The notes: generated from the letters alone by a model not told the origin. 64,000 nucleotides of DNA from Methanobrevibacter sp. (GCF_030539555.1 NZ_JAUNXX010000004.1:1-64000), one strand, 5' to 3'; shown: positions 27,297 to 36,975, counted from the stretch's first letter. Program-made: numbers and translations.

Positions 27297-29555
27297 ATGT
27301 CACTGTCTAAAAAAATGCTGAGGGATATTAAAATCAACAGGACACAGTTCATTGCGATATTTCTAATGGCATTTTTAGGCATCTTTGCTTATTGCGGAAT
27401 ATACGGTGAGTATTACGGCCTTGTGCAAACTTCCAATGACTATTATGCCCAAACCAATATGGCTGATGGCTGGATTTACAATACTACTTTTGATGACCCA
27501 TCATTGGATAAAATAAATGAATTTTCAACACAAACAGATCGGCAGGCAGTTATTCAGTCAGTGGCGGATCTTGAAAACAAGCCCGATATCAGGCTGCACT
27601 TTGTTGAAAATGCAACGATATCGAAATTTTATGTTGAGGAGGGAAATGAATTTGACCCTTCGGATGCATCTGGAGTATGGATGGATAAACGTTTTGCAGA
27701 TGAGCGAAATTTAAACATTGGGGACAATATCACTTTCAAATTCAATGATTTGGAAATTACAAAAGAAATCAAAGGGATAGGATATTCTCCGGAATACATC
27801 TATGAATCATCCCCTAATTCATTGACTCCTGATTTTTCCCAAATCGGATTTGCTTATCTTTCACATGATGCATATCCTAATGACTTGGAATATGATACGT
27901 TACTTGTTAAATACAACTGCTCCGACAATGATTTTAAGGACAAGCTGGATGATTCAATTAGCTATTTGTCATTCACCAAAAAGGAAGACCAGATTAGTGT
28001 TGCCAAATTTTCCGATGAAATGGCACAGCACAAAATGATTGGGGACGTTTTCCCAATAGTGTTTATCTTAGTAACGTTTCTAACGCTCCTCACAACAATG
28101 ACAAGGATTGTGACACATCAAAGGACTCAAATTGGAATACTGAAGGCTGTAGGTTATAGGAATAAAACAATAATCCTGCATTATGTCTCTTATGGATTTT
28201 GGCCGGTTCTGGCTGGAGCCATATTGGGATTGATTACCGGACCTATGATAATTCCGCAGATGTTTTATCCGACAATGGCTGCTACCTACAGCATGCCAAG
28301 CTGGAATCCTGGATTTGACATGATTTTTATTTACGTGGCAGCATTGCTGGTTGTTTCATCTGTTTTTGTCACGTATCTGTCATGTAGAAGAATTTCAAAG
28401 GAAAATCCTGCAAACACTTTAAGACCAAAAGCCCCTAACACTTCTTCAAATACATTCATTGAAAAATCAGGACTTTGGAGACATTTAAGTTTTAATCTTC
28501 GATGGAACTGGCGTGATGCAAGAAGAAACAAGTTCCGCGCATTAATGGCAATAGTGGGTGTTATGGGGTGTGTCGCACTTTTGATTGCGGCATTCGGCAT
28601 GAATGATTGCATGGAGGATTTAAAAACATGGGAATATGATGATATCAGTCATTTTGAATCAAAGCTACTGCTTTCAAGTGAAGCTAATCCTCTGGAAGTG
28701 TATTATATTTTAAATTATACAAACGGCAGCTTTATCATGCAGCAGTCAATTGAAATTAAAGCTAATGACATGGAAGACACGGTAACGCTTTTGGTTTCAA
28801 ATAACACTGATCTGATTTCATATACTGATGATAATAAAAATCCGATTGAGATTGATGAAGGGGATGTCTCAATATCCGCTAAACTTGCTGAGAGGTTTAA
28901 TTTATCAATAGGAGACACGATTCGTTGGCATATTGTTGGAAGTGATGAATGGGTAAGTTCCAAAATAGGTCAAATCCATTCCGAACCGGTTTCACAAGGT
29001 TTGATTATGTCTCCGGATACATTGGAAGACCAGGGTCTAAATTTCACACCAACAAACATTATAACCCAAGACAAATTCTGTGAAAAATACGATTCCATCA
29101 AATCCGTTTCAACTATTGACGGCCTTAAAAAAAGCTGGGACCAAATAACAACATCCGTAATGATGATGGTTTATGTGGTGACATTTGTTGCCGTGGCACT
29201 GGCAATTCTGGTTTTATATAATCTGGGCATTTTATCATTCACAGAAATGGAGCGGGAAATCGCAACTCTAAAGGTCTTGGGATTTAAGACAAATGTCTTG
29301 AGGAAGTTACTCTTAACTCAAAACATAATCTTTACGGCTATTGGATTTATTTTAGGAATTCCACTTGGATTTTATTTCATGACATTGATGATGAATGCCG
29401 CAGGAGATTCCCTTTATTATATTCCAACTTTAACCTGGGGAAACATACTTCTGTCTGCTTTCATAACATTTACAATATCAATTGCGGTCAATTTATTGTT
29501 TTCAGATAAAATCAATGTTTTGAACATGGTTGAAGCTCTAAAAGATGTTGAATGA
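27297..29555 (+). CDS. FtsX-like ABC permease, paralogue
   Basis: A 752-aa permease with the same two-module plan as the one at 21.3 kb and clear sequence similarity over its whole length (LSKKMLRDIKINRTQFIAIFLMAFLG at the start, with RIVTHQRTQIGILKAVG and MEREIATLKVLGF at the two FtsX sites). No ATPase gene lies beside it, so it probably shares the ATPase at 20.6 kb or another. A TATA-like CTTTTTATATTTC at about 27264-27276 places the transcript start at the ATG, so the message may be leaderless. Confidence 0.85.
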   Translation: MSLSKKMLRDIKINRTQFIAIFLMAFLGIFAYCGIYGEYYGLVQTSNDYYAQTNMADGWIYNTTFDDPSLDKINEFSTQTDRQAVIQSVADLENKPDIRLHFVENATISKFYVEEGNEFDPSDASGVWMDKRFADERNLNIGDNITFKFNDLEITKEIKGIGYSPEYIYESSPNSLTPDFSQIGFAYLSHDAYPNDLEYDTLLVKYNCSDNDFKDKLDDSISYLSFTKKEDQISVAKFSDEMAQHKMIGDVFPIVFILVTFLTLLTTMTRIVTHQRTQIGILKAVGYRNKTIILHYVSYGFWPVLAGAILGLITGPMIIPQMFYPTMAATYSMPSWNPGFDMIFIYVAALLVVSSVFVTYLSCRRISKENPANTLRPKAPNTSSNTFIEKSGLWRHLSFNLRWNWRDARRNKFRALMAIVGVMGCVALLIAAFGMNDCMEDLKTWEYDDISHFESKLLLSSEANPLEVYYILNYTNGSFIMQQSIEIKANDMEDTVTLLVSNNTDLISYTDDNKNPIEIDEGDVSISAKLAERFNLSIGDTIRWHIVGSDEWVSSKIGQIHSEPVSQGLIMSPDTLEDQGLNFTPTNIITQDKFCEKYDSIKSVSTIDGLKKSWDQITTSVMMMVYVVTFVAVALAILVLYNLGILSFTEMEREIATLKVLGFKTNVLRKLLLTQNIIFTAIGFILGIPLGFYFMTLMMNAAGDSLYYIPTLTWGNILLSAFITFTISIAVNLLFSDKINVLNMVEALKDVE

Positions 29556-29630
29556 TTACGGAAGTGCTGTTGTTTCAATCAATCGAATATTAATATTTAA
29601 TATGATGTCAGATAATTAAATGGTGATGAT

Positions 29631-30108
29631 ATGATAAGGATTTCGTAGGTTATTTTTAAGGTTTGGTCATTTTCATAATTGGAATTCCATTTGTGATGTA
29701 TTTGGTCTCCGCAAGTCCAAATCTGGATGAAATTACTTTAATTCGATGGGTTATATTTAGCATATTGGCAGTTGTAGGAATCGGATTAAGTGTTGGGTCA
29801 ATCGTTTATATGAAAAGGTTGGTCAGGGCAATCCCTTTGATGCATTCAATCATGAAGTCGTACCGAGAACAACTTTTCTGATGACTCAAGGACCTTATGG
29901 AATATGCAGAAATCCGATGCTTCTAGGGGTTTTCATTTATCACGTTGGAGTGTTTGCGGCATTACTTTCAATAGGAGCATTAATTGTTTTCATGATTGAA
30001 GTTTTGATAATAAATGTCCAAGTTAAAAAAGAGGAGCAACGTCTCAAAAGAGATTTCGGAAAAGATTATGAGGATTATGTGAAAAATACTGATAGGTTTT
30101 TACCTTAA
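29631..30108 (+). pseudogene. Dead ICMT-like methyltransferase
   Basis: A small membrane methyltransferase of the isoprenylcysteine carboxyl methyltransferase type, broken in at least three places. A TAG follows five codons (MIRIS), a frame change lies near 29660 and another near 29823. The parts read FIIGIPFVMYLVSASP, then NHEVVPRTTFLMTQGPYGICRNPM and the typical end EEQRLKRDFGKDYEDY. A good GGTGAT site still precedes the ATG, so loss is recent. Confidence 0.75.
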
Positions 30109-30111
30109 TAA

Positions 30112-31476
30112 TGCAAGAATGCCTCGATTTCTTTAAGTCGAGGATGAATTGCACTGTATGGGGAGAGTATGATTACTTTTCATGTGCTCTCTTGCTGATT
30201 TTTTATATGTGTTGATTGGTTTATATAATAAGTGTATGATTGTAAATAAAGGTTTGGTGGTGAGGTTGTATCCTGGTGAGGACATGGTCAATGTTCTTAA
30301 TCAGAAATATTGGTAATGCTCGTTTCACCTGGAATCAACTCTTGGATGAGTACCAGAAGACATATAAATTGTTTAAACAAAATGGATATACTCGTTTAAA
30401 GTGCAATATGACTACCTTCAACACCATGTTAAATATGCTTAAAAAAAGCTATGACTTTCTCTATCGCAGTGAGTCTAGTAGTTTGCAGCAGGTTTATCGT
30501 GATTTATTGAATGCTTTTAAAAAGTTTTTCAATGAAGGTGCCGGTTATCCGTGTTTCAAATCTAAAAAACACCATAAACAATCATTCAGAATACAAAACA
30601 ATAATAATATCAAAATAAAAGACAACATGATTGTTCTGCCTAAAATCGGATCAATATATTATCGAACAAGTAAGGAATACAAGAGAATATTGAACAGCAA
30701 TGAAATCAAAATAAACAATGTCACAATAAAAAAAACAGAATGGTAAATATTATGCTGTATTCAATGTTGAAATGCCTGTAGAGTCTTTTGATAAAACATT
30801 CTTGAGCGTGGGAATTGACTTGGGATTAAAAACATTAGCAACTCTAAGCAACGAACTAAAGATAACCAATTTAGACCTAACTTACGAGAACAAAATGATA
30901 AAAAAATACCAAAAAACACTCTCAAGAAAAAAAATACAACAGTAACCGATACCAGAAAGTCCAAAAAACATATTGGAAATGGATAGACAAAAAAAATAAT
31001 AAAATAAAAGACTCATACCATAAACTAAGCCACTACATAGTAAAATTTTATGATATAATCTGCATGGAAGATTTAGATATCAAAGAAATGTTCCAAGACC
31101 AGAATCAAAGCAGCAAACTACAAAAAATAGGATTAAGATCATTAGTGGACAAAATACACTACAAAGCACAATGGTATGGTAAAGAATTCATTCAAATCAG
31201 CAGATGGTTTGCATCAAGCAAAAAATGCCACCAATGCGGATACTACAATAAAAATCTCAAAAGAGAAGAACGAGAATGGACATACCCCGAATGCGGAGCA
31301 CACCATGACAGGGACGTGAATGCATCAAAAAACATACTGTTGGAAGGTTTGAGAATATATCATGAAAATTTAGTGAACCTCAGGGACTGGGGGGATAGAA
31401 CGGTAATCCTAGAAGCATTAGCATCTACAGCCCGTGAAGTAAGAATCCTCGAGCTCCACAGCTCGAGGTAGTTCAA
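30112..31476 (+). mobile_element. IS605-type element with tnpB only
   Basis: The left end carries a small hairpin, CCTCGA (30122-30127) with TCGAGG (30138-30143). The right end is a hairpin around AGCTCCACAGCT at about 31448-31470, which overlaps the last codons of tnpB. No tnpA is present. The 3' part of such elements normally encodes the guide RNA. The element lies between two other dead genes. Its right end is repeated as a lone hairpin at 11.65 kb. Confidence 0.7.
30236..31471 (+). pseudogene. Broken tnpB (RNA-guided nuclease of IS605 type)
   Basis: The reading is spread over three frames, with breaks near 30302, 30746 and 30930. The pieces show the TnpB order: N-terminus MIVNKGLVVRLYP, then NIGNARFTWNQLL, RuvC-I GIDLGLKTLATLS, RuvC-II MEDLD, and RuvC-III HHDRDVNASKN. 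The zinc ribbon keeps CHQCG, but the second pair reads YPECG where CPECG is normal. It cannot make an active protein as it stands. Confidence 0.85.
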
Positions 31477-31493
31477 CAAAATTATGAGTGATT

Positions 31494-31758
31494 ATGGATA
31501 ACAAAAACGTAAAATTAATGAGAGGAGAGCCAGAAATAGCTATCAAAAAGTTAGTCATTCCCATAATAATCTCCATGCTTATAACAGCATCATATAATAT
31601 TATTGAGGATATGTTGAGTGTTGGTATGGGTAGGATACTATTGTATGCATAGGATTCATCAATCCGATTAATGATATTTGTTGAGTTTTTGATAGGAGTT
31701 TGGTAGGTCTTGCAGGTGGCTTAAACTTCTTGTCTGCAGGATATGCTGTTAAAAGTTA
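31494..31758 (+). pseudogene. N-terminal fragment of a MATE transporter
   Basis: The first frame (to TAG at 31650-31652) reads MDNKNVKLMRGEPEIAIKKL then VIPIIISMLITASYNIIED, matching the start of MATE-family exporters. Later scraps (GFINPI, GLAGGLNFLSAGYAV) continue the match in changed frames to about 31758, after which the gene is missing. It begins 18 bases after the TnpB element. An intact MATE gene lies at 37 kb. Confidence 0.7.
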
Positions 31759-31820
31759 ATCCATGTTTTCAGCGAAAATGATATTAAATTATAATGATAG
31801 AAATAGTAATGGTGATTTCC

Positions 31821-32285
31821 ATGGAAGATGTATATGACTGGAAAGGTTTAAATGGACAATTAGTCACATTTAAAAAAGAGGTGGGAGATGCCGAAAAAAT
31901 CACATTCATTGGATCTCCTAGCGTTTGCACTCCATTTGCAGAGTTTCTCTCTTATGTCGTTAGAGATAAGGAGACTCATTTCATACCTTTATTGGATATT
32001 GATGAATGCCATGAATTTGAGTCTAAACCATATGCTATGGTTTTAAAGGACGAAGTGTCTGATCCCCATGGCTCTGATGCTGTTGTATTGTTGGGTGGTC
32101 TGTCCATGCCAAAATACGACGTCGATACTGATGAGCTGAATGACTTAATTAAGGAAATTCTAAAGGAAGACGGGCAGATTATCGGAGTTTGTTTTATGGA
32201 CATGTTCACCAAAGCAGATTGGCTTGACAAGATCGATTTTGACTGCATAATCGACGGAACATTGATTGGTGTTGTTAAAAAATAA
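31821..32285 (+). CDS. DUF2124-like archaeal protein
   Basis: A 154-aa soluble protein with a Rossmann-like look: a strand with ITFIGSPSVCTPFAEFLSY, then VVLLGGLSMPKYDV and IIGVCFMD. The pattern fits the methanogen-enriched family DUF2124, assigned from memory and not checked. Function is unknown. The frame opens at 31794, but GGTGAT at 31811-31816 points to ATG 31821. The next gene follows after 21 bases and may be co-transcribed. Confidence 0.55.
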   Translation: MEDVYDWKGLNGQLVTFKKEVGDAEKITFIGSPSVCTPFAEFLSYVVRDKETHFIPLLDIDECHEFESKPYAMVLKDEVSDPHGSDAVVLLGGLSMPKYDVDTDELNDLIKEILKEDGQIIGVCFMDMFTKADWLDKIDFDCIIDGTLIGVVKK

Positions 32286-32306
32286 TTTCTTTAAAGGGGT
32301 TTTCAA

Positions 32307-32756
32307 ATGAAAAAAAAGACAGCTATTGCATTTGTAATTTTGCTTCTGGCTATTCTGTCGTTGGTTTCGGTTTATTCCACAGATGTCAATTCAACTGACG
32401 ACATAAATAAGACTAGTTTAAATGTGTCCTCTGAAGGTCCAAAGGATTTGGGGGCGATTATTCAGGACATTAAAACTCTTGATTGTTATAAAGGATATGA
32501 CAATGATACTTTGAAATGGATGGAATCATTAAGTTCAAGGTATGTTTTTCTTTCAAACGGTTCATTTGTTGTGATGAGTAAAGAAGATGCCTCTCAACTC
32601 GAGTCAATATATGTCACTGATGCATATATAGACGAGTTCATTGATTGTAAAATTATTGAAAACCGTTCTTTAGGAGATGTTAAGTACCCTAGAGATATTT
32701 TACTGGTCGAAGACGTAAAATACATGGGTCAGGAGATTCATTACCTTCAGGCGTAA
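32307..32756 (+). CDS. Hypothetical secreted protein, 149 aa
   Basis: A basic N-terminus and a hydrophobic stretch (AIAFVILLLAILSLVSVYS) form a signal peptide or a single membrane anchor. The remaining part is polar with several NxS/T sites (NSTDD, NKTS, NVSS, NGSF) and no recognised domain. ATG follows AAGGGG. It is 21 bases after the DUF2124-like gene. Confidence 0.6.
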   Translation: MKKKTAIAFVILLLAILSLVSVYSTDVNSTDDINKTSLNVSSEGPKDLGAIIQDIKTLDCYKGYDNDTLKWMESLSSRYVFLSNGSFVVMSKEDASQLESIYVTDAYIDEFIDCKIIENRSLGDVKYPRDILLVEDVKYMGQEIHYLQA

Positions 32757-32787
32757 TGGGTCTTAGTTTATTTTTTTGACAATTACA

Positions 32788-32842
32788 TATCACAATATCA
32801 TGATATGACAACATTTAAATACATAAACATATCATAATATGT
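32788..32842. promoter_or_regulatory. Two palindromic sites before the arsR-P1B operon
   Basis: CATATCA (about 32787-32793) and TGATATG (32801-32807) form an inverted repeat containing the perfect ATATCATGATAT (32795-32806). A second site, ACATATCATAATATGT, lies at 32827-32842. Both are of the AT-rich palindromic type bound by ArsR/SmtB repressors and lie just upstream of the regulator gene, which suggests self-control. Confidence 0.6.
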
Positions 32843-32866
32843 AAATATATAATATATGTGATGATA

Positions 32867-33241
32867 ATGAAAAAAGATAATCTTGAAAATAAAAATGATG
32901 ATGTATGTGAAGTATTCGATTCACATGAAGATGCAGTTGCCCGTGTAAAAGAGAGGATGCCTTCAGAAGATGAATACTCTGATTTATCAGAATTTTTTAA
33001 AATATTTGGAAATCCAACAAGATTAAAAATTATTTCACTGCTTTGTGTTGAAGATTTATGTGTATGCGATATCTGTGAAGCACTGGAATTAAACCAGACA
33101 ACAGTTTCAAATCAGTTAAGAATATTGCGTGCAAACAATATTGTCAAATACCAAAAAGAAGGAAAAATGGCAAGATATTCACTGACAGATTTACACATTG
33201 AAATGATTTACAAAGTAGGTCTAGAACATATATTAGAATAA
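32867..33241 (+). CDS. ArsR/SmtB-family metal-sensing repressor
   Basis: A 124-aa winged-helix regulator. The recognition region is NQTTVSNQLRILR, and the alpha-3 helix carries DLCVCDI, the CxC metal site of CadC/ArsR-type sensors; further cysteines lie in LLCVED and near the N-terminus (DDVCEVF). Upon metal binding it should leave its operator. The frame opens at GTG 32858, but GTGATGATA precedes ATG 32867. A P1B ATPase gene follows after 18 bases, the classical sensor-exporter pair. Confidence 0.88.
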   Translation: MKKDNLENKNDDVCEVFDSHEDAVARVKERMPSEDEYSDLSEFFKIFGNPTRLKIISLLCVEDLCVCDICEALELNQTTVSNQLRILRANNIVKYQKEGKMARYSLTDLHIEMIYKVGLEHILE

Positions 33242-33259
33242 TTTTTAATTGGTGATAAT

Positions 33260-35749
33260 ATGGTGGAAAATAGATGTTATGATTCAGATTGCGCTGATGA
33301 AAACTGCCGCAATCCAAAACATTACAATTACATCTGTTTTGACCCAAAATGTGAATATATTCACTGTGAAGATTCTAATCATTATAATAAACAGTTATTA
33401 AAAGATTTTCAAAAAAATACTGATTTAAGTGTATATGATCATAGAGAAGAGATTGATTATGATGAAGACGTAGATATAAGTCTTTGTGGTTGTCCTGATT
33501 GTGCAGATGACGACCACGACCATGAGCATCCTGATCACAATCATCATGGTCACGAGCATGAGCATAATCATGAGCATGAGCATGGACATGGGCATCATGA
33601 TCACGTTCATCATGGTCACGAGCATAATCATGAGCATGAGCATGGACATGGGCATCATGATCACGTTCATCATGGTCACGAGCATGAGCATAATCATGAG
33701 CATAGTCATGAAGAGGATACATGCACGGATGATGATTGCGGATGCCATGACCATGACCACGCAGATGATGTTGAATTCAGCCTTTGTGGTTGTCCTGATT
33801 GCGCAGATGACGATGACCATGGTCATGAACATAGCCACGGAGATGGCGAATTGCTTGCAGAAGGAAAACCTCTAATTTATAACAGACCTATTCAAATCAT
33901 TGTTGCAAGCGGTCTTTTATTCCTGTTTGGTCATATTTTGGAATTCTTATCATTTTCTCCAACAGTTGTTACTGTTGTGTATATGATTGGTGCTGTAATT
34001 GCAGGTTATGAAATTGCAATTCTGGCTTATAATTCGTTAGTCAAAAGACACACTGTCGGACCTGCAATGTTAATGTGCATTGCATGTGTCGCTTCTTTTA
34101 TTATAGGTCATCCTGAAGAGGGTGCAGCAGTAACATTCCTTTACTATATTGCAGAATTTTTAGAAGACTATGCCGAACATAGGGCGAAAAGATCAATCAA
34201 ATCGCTGGTTGAAATTGCCCCTGATACTGCAAGAGTTAAGGTGGAAGACAAAGAAGAAATCAGAAATGTTGATGAAGTAAACATAGGTGATATTGTCATC
34301 GTTAAACCTGGTGATAAGGTGCCGTTGGACGGTGAGGTCATTTTGGGTTCATCTTCAATCAATCAGGCTTCCATTACTGGTGAAAGTGTTCCTGTTTTAA
34401 AGAAAGTCGGTGACAGTGTCTTTTCAGGAACTGTTAATGAGGACGGATACTTGGAAATTAAAGTAACCACCGCAGCTAAGGATTCAGTCATCTCAAAGAT
34501 TGTAACTCTGGTTAAAAGGTCACAGCTCAACAGGTCTGAAACAGAATCTCTGGTTGAAAAAGTTGCTAAGTACTACACTCCAATCATGATGGTTGCAGCG
34601 GCTATCGTAGCATTCGTTCCACCATTGCTGTTTGGCCAAAACTTGACTGACTGGGTTTACAAGGCTCTTTCACTCTTGGTAATTTCATGTCCTTGCGCAT
34701 TCTTAATTTCAACTCCGGTCGGAATGGTTTCTGCGATTACTTCAGCTACCCGCAACGGTGTTATCATTAAAGGAAGTACCTATGTTGAAGAAATGCGTAA
34801 TGTAAAAGCAGTCATATTTGATAAAACTGGTACATTAACAGAAGGAAAACTTGAACTGAGTGATGTTGAAGTTCTCGATGATGCATACTCCAAAGAGGAT
34901 GTTGTTAAAATTGCAGCTTCTCTTGAATTCCAGTCTTCCCACCCGATTGCTCAGGCAGTTGTCAGTTATGCTGATGAAAACAGCATTGTTTTTGACAGTA
35001 TCGAAGAGTTTAAAAACGTTCCGGGTAAGGGAATTGTAGCAAGCATTAACGGTGAACAGTTCTACGCCGCAAACGAATCACTGATTGAAGGATCCGGCTT
35101 TGACATCTCACGAGAAGACATTAACAGATACTCTGCTGAAGGCAAGACCCTGATATTCGTTGGAAATGCAGAAAAGGTATTGGGTATAATTACTGTATCT
35201 GATAAGATAAGGGATAATGCATCTGAAGTTATTGCAGATTTAAAAGAGCAAGGGGTGCAGACCGTCATGCTTACCGGTGATAACAAAATTGCAGCCAAAA
35301 GCGTTGCATCACAAATCGGAATTGACTATGTTTATTCTAATTTAATGCCTGAAGATAAGTTGAACATCCTGGATACAATCAGAAACAAATTCGGTGATGT
35401 TGCAATGGTTGGTGATGGAATAAACGATGCTCCTGCTCTGGCACGTGCAAACATAGGTATTGCGATGGGAGCGGCAGGTTCAGATGTGGCTATTGAAACA
35501 GCAGACGTTGCGCTGATGCAGGATGACATATCAAAACTTCCGTATTTGTTTGCATTAAGCCGTAAAACAATGAGAATCATTAAGGAAAATATCTCTGTTG
35601 CGATTGCAGTAAAATTACTGTGTGTAGTGCTTGCGGTTTTAGGTATCATCACATTGATGATGTCTGTCGGTTTCGGTGATTTGGGGCTAACCCTTTTGGT
35701 TATATTGAACTCATTTAGAATTGGAATGGTGAAAGACCCACTATTCTAA
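33260..35749 (+). CDS. P1B-type heavy-metal ATPase with His-rich N-terminus
   Basis: An 829-aa metal-exporting ATPase, probably for Zn/Cd. The N-terminus (1-200) has Cys-rich segments (CYDSDC, twice LCGCPDCADD) around a long His/Glu/Asp-rich region (about 85-165). The pump core follows: TGES actuator motif, the CPC membrane site at C477-C479, the phosphorylation motif DKTGT at D521, the SSHP motif, and GDGINDAP. The His-rich part is encoded by imperfect 60-66 base tandem repeats. ATG follows GGTGAT. It is co-transcribed with the ArsR regulator. Confidence 0.93.
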   Translation: MVENRCYDSDCADENCRNPKHYNYICFDPKCEYIHCEDSNHYNKQLLKDFQKNTDLSVYDHREEIDYDEDVDISLCGCPDCADDDHDHEHPDHNHHGHEHEHNHEHEHGHGHHDHVHHGHEHNHEHEHGHGHHDHVHHGHEHEHNHEHSHEEDTCTDDDCGCHDHDHADDVEFSLCGCPDCADDDDHGHEHSHGDGELLAEGKPLIYNRPIQIIVASGLLFLFGHILEFLSFSPTVVTVVYMIGAVIAGYEIAILAYNSLVKRHTVGPAMLMCIACVASFIIGHPEEGAAVTFLYYIAEFLEDYAEHRAKRSIKSLVEIAPDTARVKVEDKEEIRNVDEVNIGDIVIVKPGDKVPLDGEVILGSSSINQASITGESVPVLKKVGDSVFSGTVNEDGYLEIKVTTAAKDSVISKIVTLVKRSQLNRSETESLVEKVAKYYTPIMMVAAAIVAFVPPLLFGQNLTDWVYKALSLLVISCPCAFLISTPVGMVSAITSATRNGVIIKGSTYVEEMRNVKAVIFDKTGTLTEGKLELSDVEVLDDAYSKEDVVKIAASLEFQSSHPIAQAVVSYADENSIVFDSIEEFKNVPGKGIVASINGEQFYAANESLIEGSGFDISREDINRYSAEGKTLIFVGNAEKVLGIITVSDKIRDNASEVIADLKEQGVQTVMLTGDNKIAAKSVASQIGIDYVYSNLMPEDKLNILDTIRNKFGDVAMVGDGINDAPALARANIGIAMGAAGSDVAIETADVALMQDDISKLPYLFALSRKTMRIIKENISVAIAVKLLCVVLAVLGIITLMMSVGFGDLGLTLLVILNSFRIGMVKDPLF
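33542..33703 (+). repeat. Tandem repeat encoding the His-rich region
   Basis: Units begin CATCATGGTCACGAGCAT: a 66-base unit (33542-33607), a 60-base unit (33608-33667) and a partial unit (33668-33703). The units are nearly identical apart from a six-base GAGCAT indel. All unit lengths are multiples of three, so gain or loss of a unit keeps the reading frame. Confidence 0.85.
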
Positions 35750-35932
35750 TCTCTCTTTTTTTTTAATTTTCAAACCTCTTTTTTTCAATATTTTTTTCAT
35801 AAAATTGATTTTAGTTTGTAATATTGCTTTCACATTGTAATATTATCTTTATTTATTACAAAAAGCTTATCATAATGAAAACTCAATGAATTAATAGATT
35901 ATTATTTGATAAATTTAAAAAGAGGTTTTTAA

Positions 35933-36943
35933 ATGGATAAAAATGAGATAACAAGGACTTTATTGTATGTTGGTGAAGAAGGTGAAGTGTCTATGGATGT
36001 TATCATAGACCATGAAAGAGAGACTATGTGGGCAACTCAGAAAACAATGGCTGAAGTGTTTAATGTAAAAGTTCCTGCAATAAGTAAACATTTGAAAAAT
36101 ATTTTTGAAGAGGGGGAATTAATTAAAAATTCAGTTGTTTCCAAAATGGAAATAACTGCATCAGATGGTAAAAAATATAATACAAATTTCTACAATCTCG
36201 ATGCAATTATCTCTGTAGGTTACAGAGTAAACTCCAAAAACGCAACACATTTCAGAATTTGGGCCACTGGTGTATTAAGGGAATTTATCATTAAAGGTTT
36301 TGTATTGGATGATGAGCTGTTGAAAAATGGTTCAAGATTTGGAAAAGACTATTTCCATGATTTGCTTGAAAGAATTCGTGAGATAAGAGTTTCTGAAAGG
36401 CGGTTCTATGAAAAACTAACGGATTTGTATGCAACTAGTCATGATTATAACAAAAATGCTGAAATTACTAGAGAATTCTATGCAAAAGTTCAAAACAAAC
36501 TTCATTATGCAATATCTGGAATGACTGCTCCTGAAATAATCAGAAATCGTGCAAGTAGTGATAAGGAGAATATGGGATTAACCTCCTGGAAGCATTCTCC
36601 TGAAGGTAAAATACAGTTGAGTGATACTAAAATTGCTAAAAATTATTTGACTGAAGAGGAATTGGCTGAACTCAACAAACTTGTAGAATTGTATCTCAAT
36701 TTTGCCGAACTTCAAGCAACACGGGAAATCCCTATGAGTATGAAAGATTGGGCAAATCAATTGGACAAATTCCTGGATTTTGTTGGTTATCAGATATTGG
36801 AGGGAAAAGGAGAAATTAGTCGCAAAGAAATCAATGATTTTGTCAAAGGGGAATTTGACAAGTTCAGACCAATCCAGGATAAATTATACAAGTCTGATTA
36901 TAATGAATTTGAAGAAAAAACTAGAAAGTTATTAAATAAGTAA
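35933..36943 (+). CDS. RhuM-family protein
   Basis: A 336-aa protein of the virulence RhuM type. The N-terminal half contains WATQKTMAEVFNVKVPAISKH, a helix-turn-helix-like segment, and FYNLDAIISVGYRVNSKNATHFRIWA, the family hallmark. The C-terminal half is helical. The biochemical role is not known; such genes are scattered in mobile and defence-rich regions. A good AGAGGT site precedes ATG 35933. No restriction or toxin partner is adjacent. Confidence 0.78.
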   Translation: MDKNEITRTLLYVGEEGEVSMDVIIDHERETMWATQKTMAEVFNVKVPAISKHLKNIFEEGELIKNSVVSKMEITASDGKKYNTNFYNLDAIISVGYRVNSKNATHFRIWATGVLREFIIKGFVLDDELLKNGSRFGKDYFHDLLERIREIRVSERRFYEKLTDLYATSHDYNKNAEITREFYAKVQNKLHYAISGMTAPEIIRNRASSDKENMGLTSWKHSPEGKIQLSDTKIAKNYLTEEELAELNKLVELYLNFAELQATREIPMSMKDWANQLDKFLDFVGYQILEGKGEISRKEINDFVKGEFDKFRPIQDKLYKSDYNEFEEKTRKLLNK

Positions 36944-36975
36944 TTTTATATTTGAATAGATTTTAATATTTACTT

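Noticed and set aside
33375-33875. Several long open frames on both strands over the His-rich repeat
   Set aside because: They are caused by the CAT/ATG-rich repeat, which lacks stops in other frames. Their translations are low-complexity Met/His or His/Asp runs. The P1B ATPase frame carries all the motifs.
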